64,000 bases of DNA from the NCBI GenBank assembly GCA_016208685.1, contig JACQXM010000003.1, positions 1 through 64,000 on the forward strand, written 5' to 3'. The stretch is from Planctomycetota bacterium (GTDB lineage: Bacteria > Planctomycetota > Phycisphaerae > UBA1845). The translations under genes were made by a program, and so were the position numbers. A model generated the notes under the pieces. The model worked only from the letters and a program-made list of their open reading frames with translations, ran no database searches and was not told the DNA's origin. This document shows positions 41,855-50,020 of this stretch, piece by piece (position 1 is the first letter of the stretch; every line of letters starts with the position of its first letter).

Positions 41855-42709
41855 TCACTGGAGAATCGACTGTGCACCCGCGGAGGTCCCGGCACTCCGG
41901 TCACCGTCCGCCACGTCGCCACCGGCCGGCGCCGGCCCGAACGCCTGGGGCGGCAACAGGTGCGGCGGATAGCGTACCCAATGCAGGCACAATCCGTGTG
42001 CCGGCATCGTCGGCCCGCCGCGGTTGCGATCCCGGCTTGCCAGAATCTCCGCCACTGCTTCCGGCCTCCAGCGTCCCCGCCCCACCTCCACCAGCGTCCC
42101 CGCCATCGTCCGCACCTGGTGGTACAGGAATCCGTTTCCTTCTACGTCGATGCGGATTTCCTCTCCCTCGCGTGCGACCTCGCAGTGCAGCACTCGACGG
42201 ACGAACGACTCGCGCACTACCGCCTTAGGCGTCATTGCGGAGAAGTCCATTTCGCCCACGAAGTGCCCGGCGGCATCGCGCATCGCCTCCACGTCCAGCG
42301 GCGTCCAGCAGTGGAACATGTACCGCTGCAAAAGGCGGGCCACGGGCGGAATGGGGCTGTGGTGGATGCGGTAGCGGTAAAGCTTGCTCAGCGCCGATTG
42401 CGTGGCGTGGAACTCCAGCGGCACCTCGCGGACGGCCAGCACCGCCAGGTCCTCCGGCAGGCGCGAAGTGAGGGCGGCCTGTAGGCGGGCGGGGTCCAGG
42501 GAGCATTCGGTCATGAAGTTGCTTACATGGCCGAGGGCGTGCACGCCGGCGTCCGTCCGGCCGCTGCCCGCAAGCTCCACCGGGTGCCGCACCACGTGTT
42601 GGAGGGCGTTTTCCAGCTCGCCCTGCACGGTGCGCAGGCCGGGCTGCCGCTGCCAGCCGTGAAAGTCGGTGCCGTCGTAGGCAGTGACGAGGCAGAGGTT
42701 GCGCGGCAT
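41855..42709 (-). CDS. truA: tRNA pseudouridine(38-40) synthase TruA
   Basis: TruA isomerises uridines 38-40 in the tRNA anticodon arm. The N-terminus is LVTAYDGTDFHGWQRQPG. The catalytic Asp is in ELAGSGRTDAGVHALGHV near residue 52. LSKLYRYRIHH, FVGEMDFSAM and GNGFLYHQVRTMAGTLVEVG follow. 284 residues with a non-conserved C-terminal tail of about 35 residues. ATG 42709. Confidence 0.95.
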   Translation of the reverse strand: MPRNLCLVTAYDGTDFHGWQRQPGLRTVQGELENALQHVVRHPVELAGSGRTDAGVHALGHVSNFMTECSLDPARLQAALTSRLPEDLAVLAVREVPLEFHATQSALSKLYRYRIHHSPIPPVARLLQRYMFHCWTPLDVEAMRDAAGHFVGEMDFSAMTPKAVVRESFVRRVLHCEVAREGEEIRIDVEGNGFLYHQVRTMAGTLVEVGRGRWRPEAVAEILASRDRNRGGPTMPAHGLCLHWVRYPPHLLPPQAFGPAPAGGDVADGDRSAGTSAGAQSILQ

Positions 42710-42828
42710 GGGGGCGATGGTAGAAGCAATCCCCGACGGGTGCTACGTTAGCGAAGTCCAACGTCCTGGCGCTCTTGTCGGCATTCGAAGTACCGTTCGG
42801 CGCGCTCCCGCCCGATCCAAACTGGCCA

Positions 42829-42850
42829 GCGCCACTCCAAGGGGTGGCGC
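42829..42850 (-). terminator. Hairpin after the HSDR_N-like gene
   Basis: GCGCCACTCC at 42829-42838 faces GGGGTGGCGC at 42841-42850, ten positions with one mismatch. It lies just downstream of the stop at 42860 on the minus strand. There is no clear U-run, so the terminator role is uncertain. Confidence 0.4.
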
Positions 42851-42859
42851 CTAGGCAAA

Positions 42860-43675
42860 CTATGTGGCGGGTCTGGGATCGGGGACGGGTGGAACATCCG
42901 CGGCGGGTGCGACCGCATCCTTCTCGTCGGAATCGGCCCGAAGCGGGCGGTCGGTCGCCCGAAGCACACGTCGTTGTGCCTCGGCCGCACGGTCGCCCTC
43001 GATCGCTTCGCGCTTAATCACCTCTTCGCGAAGCACTTGCGCGATCACTTCGCGATCGACGAGGACATCGGATACCCGCCTGATTTCTCTTCGCACGACG
43101 TTGAGCACATCGTCGCTGTTGAGCAGGATCGCGGCGACGATGAACCGGCTGGTCGCGTCCTTGCGTTCACGATACTCGGTAACTGCGTCCTTGAGCACGC
43201 CCTCCTTGGAAAGCAGGTACAGTTTCTCGAGCTCGGCATCATTGAACGGATCCAGGGTAAGCAGGTCGAGGTCGACGACAACATTCTGCTCGATTGGCTT
43301 CTTGAACACGACGTGATACAGAGTCCACCGGATACCATTTGTAAGGGCGACCCATTCCAAGCCCTGGTTGGCTGCGTAGTCGACGGCTTGCTTTGTGTGC
43401 CGTTCGGTCAGGTTGATCCCGATCGCCTTGACCTCCACCAGCAGCTTGAGCTTGGATTCGATCCTGATGGCCAGGTCGCAGTAGGTGCCTCGGACCGCGT
43501 GCTCGCTGGTGAGGTCGAGATACTTGTCGTAGCCGAAGACGTCGCTGAGCAGGTCTTTCACGATCGTAACCGTGTCGGCTTCGGAAACGTCGCGGTCGCG
43601 CTGCGTCACCAAAATCTCGACGTAGTGCTTGAGGCAATTCCGCATTCGGTCGGCAACACGCTTAGGAACTGACAT
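42860..43675 (-). CDS. Type I restriction HSDR_N-like nuclease-domain protein
   Basis: 271 residues from ATG 43675 (GGAG 9 nt upstream). The PD-(D/E)XK nuclease core is visible: GTYCDLAIRIESKLKLLVEVKAIG (Asp, then E-V-K), followed by TERHTKQAVDYAANQGLEWV and LTNGIRWTLYHV, as in the N-terminal domain of HsdR subunits and stand-alone relatives. No helicase domain is present, so it is not a full restriction subunit. The C-terminal 130 residues are charged helices and a disordered tail. It may be a defence protein or DNA/RNA nuclease; the neighbour upstream is an ApeA-like defence protein. Confidence 0.75.
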   Translation of the reverse strand: MSVPKRVADRMRNCLKHYVEILVTQRDRDVSEADTVTIVKDLLSDVFGYDKYLDLTSEHAVRGTYCDLAIRIESKLKLLVEVKAIGINLTERHTKQAVDYAANQGLEWVALTNGIRWTLYHVVFKKPIEQNVVVDLDLLTLDPFNDAELEKLYLLSKEGVLKDAVTEYRERKDATSRFIVAAILLNSDDVLNVVRREIRRVSDVLVDREVIAQVLREEVIKREAIEGDRAAEAQRRVLRATDRPLRADSDEKDAVAPAADVPPVPDPRPAT

Positions 43676-43838
43676 CGAATGGCACTCCGCTAGAGTCACG
43701 TCAACTCATCGTTCGACCTACGCTACCGGGACATTCTACCCCTGCGTTTAGGCGTGTCGAGCGGATCCCCGCTTCGCGGGCCGACGCGAGCAAGCAGCGA
43801 GCCGCGATGCCCACAAGTCCGGCGTGCGGCCCGTTCAA

Positions 43839-45239
43839 TTATGCTGGTGACCCCACAGAGACGAGGGAAGTGTATGCCCGGTTCCGCCTCAGCAGGGGCG
43901 ACAGCTCGGAAACGGAGAGACCCGTGTCGAGCAAGAACTGGCACCTGAGAAGCCACAGCAACTGGTCGACCAACTGCAAGGTCGCAACCGGGTCACTGCA
44001 TGTCGGGCCGCCGGCGTCGCCATGTATCAGCCGATTCCGGTGTTCCACGACCCGCTTTGCGAAGATGTCAGGTGAGCCCGTTACAGGTTGGATTACCGGT
44101 CCCGCGCGCCCGACCAGATCGCGAAGACGTTGGTTAAGCGACTTCTGGTTTCCGCGCAAGTGTTGCTTCAGCCAGTCGATGTGTTCGCGAGGACAGGCCT
44201 CTTTGACGGCCCGCTTATGCTCGGAATAGGCTTCCGCGGCCATCGCCTCGTTACTGAAAGAACGCCGGTGATAGGCCTCCGCGGCCTGAACGAGCGCGAG
44301 AAGCCGCAGGTCGATGAATGGTGGATCGTGCTTCCACCCAACGCAAAACAGCTCCCACGCAAATGCGAGGTCCTTACTCGTCCACGCGGCGAGCCAAGAA
44401 GCGAGGAGATCGGTGTCACGCTGTCGCACATCCTGTCTCATGAACACGCAATCCTCCGGCGTCAGGTAGCGACGACGCAATTCGGGCGTTAGAAACAGGG
44501 GCTTATACAGGAGCCGCGCTTTGGTCGTGCGTGCTTCTCCATTGCTGTCGCCAGTCGCGAGCGAACCGTGGAAACATGTGACGTTATTGGGCTGATTCGA
44601 AGCAAGATCAATGAACGCCTGGATCGCTGCGATCCAGCGCCACCAATCGTTAAGCGGCTTGGCTACTTGCGACGAGAGCACGATTTGCCAAGGGGCTCGC
44701 ATGGTCACGCTCGCCAAGGACCGGGCAACCGTCGGATCGGGCGTGAACTCGATCGCCACCTTCTCGTGGTCGATCCTCATCGTCTCCGGAACCCTGTACT
44801 CGGCTCGGAACTCACACGAACCCCGGTCGCTCCGAGGAAACTCCACGCGCAAACCACTCGCGCCCATCCAGTCGTCCAAGTACGTGAGACGCACACTGAC
44901 CCGTTCGAACACGAGGTGCTCTTCGCCTTGCAACTGTTCGCCGACAAGAACGAAGTCGGCGTGGAGCCTGCTGCGGTGAACACCATACCGGTCCACACGG
45001 AAGTTCGTCTCGAACGCACGAAAGACGGTTATGCGGCCTTCGTTCTCCGTGACCCCGTGGAGGACGCGGTACTCTAGGAGTGAACTCGAAAATGCAAACT
45101 CATCCTCGGGACGATCCTCGAGCCTGCCGGCAAGCGTAAGCTGGATCCCAAGCGCGGGATCGAACCTGAGCGTCCCAGCTACGCGACGTTGCGGGTGCGC
45201 TGGCGTCCACCAGAATCCCACGAGCACCAGTGATCGCAT
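43839..45239 (-). CDS. ApeA-like HEPN-domain anti-phage protein
   Basis: 466 residues from ATG 45239; the frame is open to 45422 but the family-like start is VLVGFWWTPAHPQRRVAGTL. The N-terminal about 290 residues are the beta-rich ApeA N-terminal domain. The C-terminal HEPN domain has LVQAAEAYHRRSF and the catalytic Rx4H motif HRNRLIHGD near residue 425, the RNase site of HEPN toxins. ApeA proteins protect single cells from phage by abortive infection, probably through RNA cleavage. It stands alone upstream of the HSDR_N-like gene with a 163-nt gap. Confidence 0.8.
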   Translation of the reverse strand: MRSLVLVGFWWTPAHPQRRVAGTLRFDPALGIQLTLAGRLEDRPEDEFAFSSSLLEYRVLHGVTENEGRITVFRAFETNFRVDRYGVHRSRLHADFVLVGEQLQGEEHLVFERVSVRLTYLDDWMGASGLRVEFPRSDRGSCEFRAEYRVPETMRIDHEKVAIEFTPDPTVARSLASVTMRAPWQIVLSSQVAKPLNDWWRWIAAIQAFIDLASNQPNNVTCFHGSLATGDSNGEARTTKARLLYKPLFLTPELRRRYLTPEDCVFMRQDVRQRDTDLLASWLAAWTSKDLAFAWELFCVGWKHDPPFIDLRLLALVQAAEAYHRRSFSNEAMAAEAYSEHKRAVKEACPREHIDWLKQHLRGNQKSLNQRLRDLVGRAGPVIQPVTGSPDIFAKRVVEHRNRLIHGDAGGPTCSDPVATLQLVDQLLWLLRCQFLLDTGLSVSELSPLLRRNRAYTSLVSVGSPA

Positions 45240-45440
45240 GTCGGGAGCATAATTGAGCCGCGTGCATGCGGAAACCCCGCGGTACGCCGCCTGCGCGCCC
45301 ACACTCAGGACATCACGGCGCTTGTAAATCTGCTTAACGGTGCCGGGGCGTTTGATCCGTGGCTGAACGCGACGATCCCCGAAGCTTGCCTGTCGGAATG
45401 AGCGGGCCGGCCGCAGCTCCACAAGGCGCAGCAGTCATGC

Positions 45441-45541
45441 ACGCGTGGCACGGGCATCTTGCCCGTGAGATCATGGGCTGGAAGCCCATGCTACGAGTTG
45501 CCAGTGAAAACACGGGCGGAAAGCCCTTGCCACGTGTTCTA
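45441..45541. repeat. Dispersed repeat, family A, copy 1
   Basis: Alternating inverted words: CACGGGCATCTTGCCCGTGA (hairpin), ATGGGCTGGAAGCCCAT (hairpin), then CACGGGCGGAAAGCCCTTGCC. A second copy is at 61838-61895. The remaining part of the 468-nt gap 45240-45707 shows no gene. Confidence 0.65.
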
Positions 45542-45707
45542 TGCCCCACCCCGCCGACCGACCACGCTGCGCCGGGCGATCACGCAGCCCAGCGCGGCGA
45601 GAAGTGTGGCCGGGGCGGGCGCGGTGGCGGCGAGTAGTCGGCACTCGCGCGGCGCGCCTCCTTCGCGGACCCGCGAGCGCGCCGTCCCCGCGTGCCTGCG
45701 TCGTTGC

Positions 45708-48700
45708 CTACGGGCAGACCGGGCAGCTTCCGGGGTCGGTCGTGAAGGGATAGGCCGCTCCCTGGAACGCCTTGATCAGATTGAACACATCGCCGATGTT
45801 GCCGCTGCGGTTCAGGCACGCTTCCTGCCCCAGGACCCCGGCGCCCACGACGTCCACCACCGTCACGTGGGGCGCGGTGGGCAGCACCTGGAACTTCTGC
45901 AGGGCGGCGAGGAAGTCGTTGACGTTCACGGTGCCGTTGGGGGCGGTCCACTGGCCGGCGGAAAAATCGCCGACGGCGTCGCCCCAGCGCTTGGGACACG
46001 GCCGCGGAACCGTCGTAACCGTAAGCGGAGCCGAGAAGGTCAGGCCGTTTTCCGTGGCCGCGATTTCGTACGTCGTCGGCGGGGGGACGCACTCGCCCTG
46101 GCCCGCGGGGCACGCGCCGCCACCGCAGAGTGATCCGCAAGGGGCGCCGCTGATCGAACAGGCAAGCGGGGCGGCCACGGTCTCCGGCACGGGGTGAATC
46201 TGGCAGTCGCCGGCGTGCACCACGGGTTCGGTCCAGGTCCGAACCACGGGCGCGGACACGATCTGTGCCATTCCATTGGCATCCGGCACGTCCACCCAGC
46301 CCAGATCGCCGAAGGCGGGGAAGGTTCGGCTCACCTTGAAGGCCACTTGCCGCGTGCCGTTGTTGGGATCGAAGGAAAGGTAGCGGTTCTTGGCGCGATT
46401 GTGTGGCGCCGGGGCGGTGGCCGGCGGGTTCTCGCAACCGCATTGGTGGATGCGGTACACGACGCCGCTTGCCCCGCGCATGCCGAGCGGACCGAGGTCG
46501 TCCGAAGCGCACACGTAGATCTCGCCATCTTCGTCCTCGCCGAAGCCTTTGAGGATTTTCTGAAATGGTTCGCCGCTGGGATCGATGATGAACTCGTTGC
46601 GAACGTAGGCGTTGACCCCCGTGGTCTCGAAGTAGTAGAGCCGGCCGGTCGGGCCGAAATCGGCGCTGAAGTCGCCGTAAACGTACAGGCTCGTCAGGCC
46701 TGGATTCTCCACGCCGCGGTACACGAAGCCACCGACCACCGCCAGCCCGCCTTCCGAATGCGTGTACTCGCTCACCGGGTCGAGCAGCGGCTCGCCCATG
46801 GCGCCGGTGCCGGCGCAGGATGCCGGCGGAGTCGCGGGGTTGAAGGGATCGAAACAGTGGAATCCTTCGCGGATCACCCAGCCGTAGTTGCCGCCCAGGA
46901 CGACGCGATCCACTTCCTCGAAGAGGTCCTGGCCGGCGTCGCCGAGGAACAGATCTCCGGTGCCGCGGTCGAAGGAGAAACGGTAGGGGTTCCGGAGGCC
47001 GTAGGCGTAGATCTCGTCCAGCCCCGGTGTCGCGCCGGCAAAGGGGTTGTCAGGCGGGATGGCGTAGGGTGACCCGCCGTTCACGTCGATGCGCAGGACC
47101 TTCCCCAGCAGGGTGTTGATGTTCTGCCCGTTGCCGTCCGGGCCGTGCGAAGGCGGGACGTCGGCGAGCCCGTCGTGTGCCCCGCCGCCGTCGCCCAGCG
47201 ACACATAGAGGTCCCCGTCCGGGCCGAACGCCAGGTGCCCGCCGTTGTGGTTGAACTGCGGCTTGTCCACGCTGAGAAGGATGAGCTCGGAGCCGGCGTC
47301 GGCGACGTTGGGGTCGCCGGCCGACACCTGGTACTCCGCGAGGACTTCCTTATGGCACTGCCCGTCGAAGTCCGTCAGGCATGGATCGCCGGGGTTGCCT
47401 ACGCGCGGGGCGCTGTAGCGGACGAAGAGGCGCCCGTTGTTGGCGTAGTCGGGGTGGAAGGCCAGGCCGAGCAAGCCCCGTTCGTCGAAGGTCGGGTTGA
47501 GCACCGGGAGCTTGGCGCTGATGTCCAGAAACGGCGTGTCGAGCAGCACGCCGTTTTCGATGATGCGTATCTGCCCCACCTGGTCCACGACGAACAGCCG
47601 GTCGGTTCCGTCGCCCGAGTGCGTGAGCATCAGCGGCGAGCGCAAGGGCACGAAGCGCGTCGAGGGCCCGGGCAGGTCCACGCGGTCCAGTCGAATGCGG
47701 ATCGGCGCCGAATCGCAGGTATCGTCGACCTCGTTGCAGGTCTCGCTGGCGCCGCAGGGGTCGCCGCTGGAAACGCAATTGAGCACGGGATCGCACACTT
47801 CTGAGCCGTTGCAGAAGACGCCGTCATCGGGACAGTTGGCGTTGTTGGGCGTGAACACGCACACACCGCCGGCGCAGGCATCGTCGGTGCAGGCGACGGA
47901 GTCGTTGCAATCGGAGTTGTTCTGGCACTGGTCGCACGTATCCGTGGTCTCATTGCAGAACTGCCCCGCCGAGCAGGGGTTGCCGCCCTGGCGGCAGCCG
48001 GTCGTGGGGTCGCCGGCGAGCGGATCGCACAACGCCGGTCCGTTGCAGAACACGCCATCCTCGCAGGCGGCGTGATTGGGCGCGAAATTGCAGATCTCGC
48101 CGAAGCCGCAGGTGTCCGTCGTGCAGCTTCGGGAGTCGTCACAACCGGTGACGGTGCAGCCGTTCACCGTGTACGAAGTGGTGGCGTTGTTGCGGAACAC
48201 CGCGGCGGCGGTGGTGACGGCATAGTCCGCGGCGTTGTTGGTGCTGCCCGCCGAGGCGACGCCGGGGAAGACCAGGGCGCGGTTGGACGTTGTCGGCAAG
48301 GCCGAGGGAAACGGCGGGTTGAAGTTGCCGTTGGAGTCGTTGTCGATGGCGCCCGCGCCGCTACCGGTGTAGGCCGCCCCACCCCAGCTTAAGCGCCAGT
48401 AGATCGTCGTTCCGAGGTCGGTTTCGAACGTCAGGCTGCCCGCGGCCAGGTATGACGCCGGAATCAGGTTCGCCATCATGAAATCGGGGCTGGTCGCCGG
48501 CGTCGTCTTGGTCACAAAGGCAGCGCTGGCGATCAGCACTCTCGCCCCGGCGGCGCCGTTGGGGACGCTACTGGTGAAATCGACGATGGTGACGGGGTTC
48601 ATTCCGTTGGCGTCGAAGGCGCGGATGCGCGAGGGAGCAAGCAGATTCTGGCCCAGGAACCGCATCCGCAACTGGATGGCTTGCGCCGTGGTGTCGCCGT

Positions 48701-48818
48701 TCACACCCCCGATCACCTGCTCGATCTGCATCAGGTGGAAGCTGGCCAGCGCCGGCGAGGCAGTGAGCACCGCCAGCACCAGCGCCCGTGGAAACGCCCG
48801 ACCCGTGATCGTCCTCAT
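45708..48818 (-). CDS. Secreted glucose/sorbosone dehydrogenase-like protein with Cys-rich and dockerin-like modules
   Basis: 1,036 residues from ATG 48818, with GGAGG 7 nt upstream. Signal peptide ends SPALA. The N-terminal lamin-tail-like domain runs to about 205. Cys modules (DSRSCTTDTCG, DSVACTDDACAGGVCVFTPN) run to about 365. Then a six-bladed GSDH propeller from about 372 to 790: GLLGLAFHPDYANNGRLFV, FNHNGGHLAFGPDGDLYVSL, EIYAYGLRNPYRFSFD, GDAGQDLFEEVDRV and NYGWVIREG. PQQ use is possible by family. The last 235 residues, from HNRAKNRYLSF, repeat the C-terminal module of the giant protein, including dockerin-like NGTVNVNDFLAALQKF and SGNIGDVFNLIKAFQ. Confidence 0.88.
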   Translation of the reverse strand: MRTITGRAFPRALVLAVLTASPALASFHLMQIEQVIGGVNGDTTAQAIQLRMRFLGQNLLAPSRIRAFDANGMNPVTIVDFTSSVPNGAAGARVLIASAAFVTKTTPATSPDFMMANLIPASYLAAGSLTFETDLGTTIYWRLSWGGAAYTGSGAGAIDNDSNGNFNPPFPSALPTTSNRALVFPGVASAGSTNNAADYAVTTAAAVFRNNATTSYTVNGCTVTGCDDSRSCTTDTCGFGEICNFAPNHAACEDGVFCNGPALCDPLAGDPTTGCRQGGNPCSAGQFCNETTDTCDQCQNNSDCNDSVACTDDACAGGVCVFTPNNANCPDDGVFCNGSEVCDPVLNCVSSGDPCGASETCNEVDDTCDSAPIRIRLDRVDLPGPSTRFVPLRSPLMLTHSGDGTDRLFVVDQVGQIRIIENGVLLDTPFLDISAKLPVLNPTFDERGLLGLAFHPDYANNGRLFVRYSAPRVGNPGDPCLTDFDGQCHKEVLAEYQVSAGDPNVADAGSELILLSVDKPQFNHNGGHLAFGPDGDLYVSLGDGGGAHDGLADVPPSHGPDGNGQNINTLLGKVLRIDVNGGSPYAIPPDNPFAGATPGLDEIYAYGLRNPYRFSFDRGTGDLFLGDAGQDLFEEVDRVVLGGNYGWVIREGFHCFDPFNPATPPASCAGTGAMGEPLLDPVSEYTHSEGGLAVVGGFVYRGVENPGLTSLYVYGDFSADFGPTGRLYYFETTGVNAYVRNEFIIDPSGEPFQKILKGFGEDEDGEIYVCASDDLGPLGMRGASGVVYRIHQCGCENPPATAPAPHNRAKNRYLSFDPNNGTRQVAFKVSRTFPAFGDLGWVDVPDANGMAQIVSAPVVRTWTEPVVHAGDCQIHPVPETVAAPLACSISGAPCGSLCGGGACPAGQGECVPPPTTYEIAATENGLTFSAPLTVTTVPRPCPKRWGDAVGDFSAGQWTAPNGTVNVNDFLAALQKFQVLPTAPHVTVVDVVGAGVLGQEACLNRSGNIGDVFNLIKAFQGAAYPFTTDPGSCPVCP

Positions 48819-49092
48819 TCCTCAACCTCCCCGCCATGGAGTGATGCACTCGGCGCTCGGCACCGAGGTGCTTCCCACGGCACCGCTTCATGTCCCGTAG
48901 ACCGGGGCTATTGCAGAACTGGATCGGGAAGCGGTCGGGGGGGGCCGGGGCGGGCGCGGCTTAAGCCGCGTTCCGGCGCGGTGGTCAGCCGACGCGCTGG
49001 ACGCGGATTACGCGGCCCACGCCGGCACGGCGCTTAGTGCAGTTGCATACGACCGGAGACGGTAAACCGGCCCGCAAGGCGCGGTGGCCGGC

Positions 49093-49605
49093 TCATCCAC
49101 CCGCCAAAAGCTTCTTCGTTTTCTGCTCCAGGGTGGAGGCGTCACTGGAGCCGATCTCACAGTCGACGACCACTCCCTGGCGGTTCACCCAGACGGACGT
49201 GGGATAGCGGCTTACGTGGTACTTCTCGGCAACCTCGCTGCCGTTGATCAGGATGCGTTGCTTGAGGCTTTTGTCCTTGGCGAACCGTTCCAGGTCCCGC
49301 TTGGGCTCGTCCCAGGAATTGACGGCCAAGACCACCAGCCCGTCCTTGGCGTATTTCTCAGTCACCTGGCTCAGGTGCGGAGCCTCCGCACGGCAGGGCG
49401 GTCAGCCATAGGCCCAAAAGGCCACCAGGACCGGCTTGCCACGAAACTCGCTCAGCGTCACCTTGCCGCCGTCGATGGTCTCGAGGGCGAACTCCGGAGC
49501 CGGTTTGTTGAGCACCTGCCGGCAAAACTGCGCCTGCTCCGCCCCGTGGCAGCCCAGGCCCGCAAGCAGGGCGCAGAACGACAACGACGACAGCCTCATT
49601 CTCAT
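49093..49605 (-). CDS. Selenocysteine-containing thioredoxin/TlpA-like protein (UGA at 49404-49402)
   Basis: Reading through one UGA gives 170 residues of TlpA/ResA type. ATG 49605 has AAGGAG 8 nt upstream. The N-terminal hydrophobic segment ends at GLGC (signal, perhaps lipoprotein). APEFALETIDGGKVTLSEF and GKPVLVAFWAYG precede the UGA, and PPCRAEAPHLSQV follows in the same frame. The active site would be U-P-P-C in place of C-P-P-C. The C-terminal half is complete (LVVLAVNSWDEP, YPTSVWVNRQG). A hairpin follows the UGA (49375-49391). It is a probable periplasmic thiol/selenol oxidoreductase. A second selenoprotein candidate, selD, is at 62554. Confidence 0.82.
49375..49404 (-). promoter_or_regulatory. 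UGA and candidate bacterial SECIS hairpin
   Basis: On the minus strand the UGA (49404-49402) is followed after 10 nt by GTGCGGA-GGC-TCCGCAC, a perfect 7-bp stem with a G-containing 3-nt loop. Spacing and loop G agree with bacterial SECIS elements read by SelB. Confidence 0.7.
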
Positions 49606-49709
49606 CTCAGGCTCCTTACGGTTCCCACCCAGATTATCACACGATCAACCGCAGTTCAACCGCCCGTGCCTTGGCGCGCGGGAACGCCGCGCGCGGACTC
49701 CCGGCGGGT

Positions 49710-49738
49710 TTGGCAGAGCGGCAGGTCGATGGTACAAA
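49710..49738 (+). promoter_or_regulatory. Candidate promoter of the 28-residue membrane peptide
   Basis: TTGGCA at 49710-49715 and TACAAA at 49733-49738 are separated by 17 nt. The peptide start is at 49798, about 53 nt beyond the predicted transcription start. Pattern match only. Confidence 0.35.
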
Positions 49739-49797
49739 CTGCCGCCCGGCGCGCGGGCGGGTTTCCGTGTGCCGGACCTTACGACAAGGAGAAGACG

Positions 49798-49884
49798 ATG
49801 GGCACGGGTACGTTCCTGGGATCGACGTTCCTCAACACGGTTCTCATCGGGCTGATTCTGCTTCTGCTGGCGTCCGCGTTCTGA
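49798..49884 (+). CDS. 28-residue single-pass membrane peptide
   Basis: ATG 49798 has a perfect AAGGAG 6 nt upstream and the frame encodes a short polar start (MGTGTFLGSTFLN) then one hydrophobic helix (TVLIGLILLLLASAF) ending at TGA 49884. The combination of ribosome site, size and composition looks like a real small membrane protein. No family recognised. It is divergent from the selenoprotein gene. It might be a regulatory micropeptide or a type I toxin-like peptide; neither is shown. Confidence 0.6.
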   Translation: MGTGTFLGSTFLNTVLIGLILLLLASAF

Positions 49885-49920
49885 TCGACGCTGCGCGATC
49901 TGTCGCCACCCGCGACCAGC

Positions 49921-49948
49921 CGCCCGCTCCCTGACGGTCGCAGTGCTG
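49921..49948 (-). repeat. Dispersed repeat, family C, copy 2 (short)
   Basis: CCCGCTCCCTGACGGTCGC at 49923-49941 equals the core at 60913-60931 and is the reverse complement, with few changes, of the core at 11491-11516. Confidence 0.55.
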
Positions 49949-50020
49949 GACCTGCGGCAAAGAGGCGCGCACGCCGAATGAGAAGGTCGAAACGACGCCT
50001 TGGCGCGGCCGGGCGCGGCC

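Noticed and set aside
49402-49605. A stand-alone 67-residue truncated thioredoxin gene plus a separate 90-residue gene
   Set aside because: Both are in one frame with family residues right up to and after the UGA; selenocysteine readthrough explains them better.
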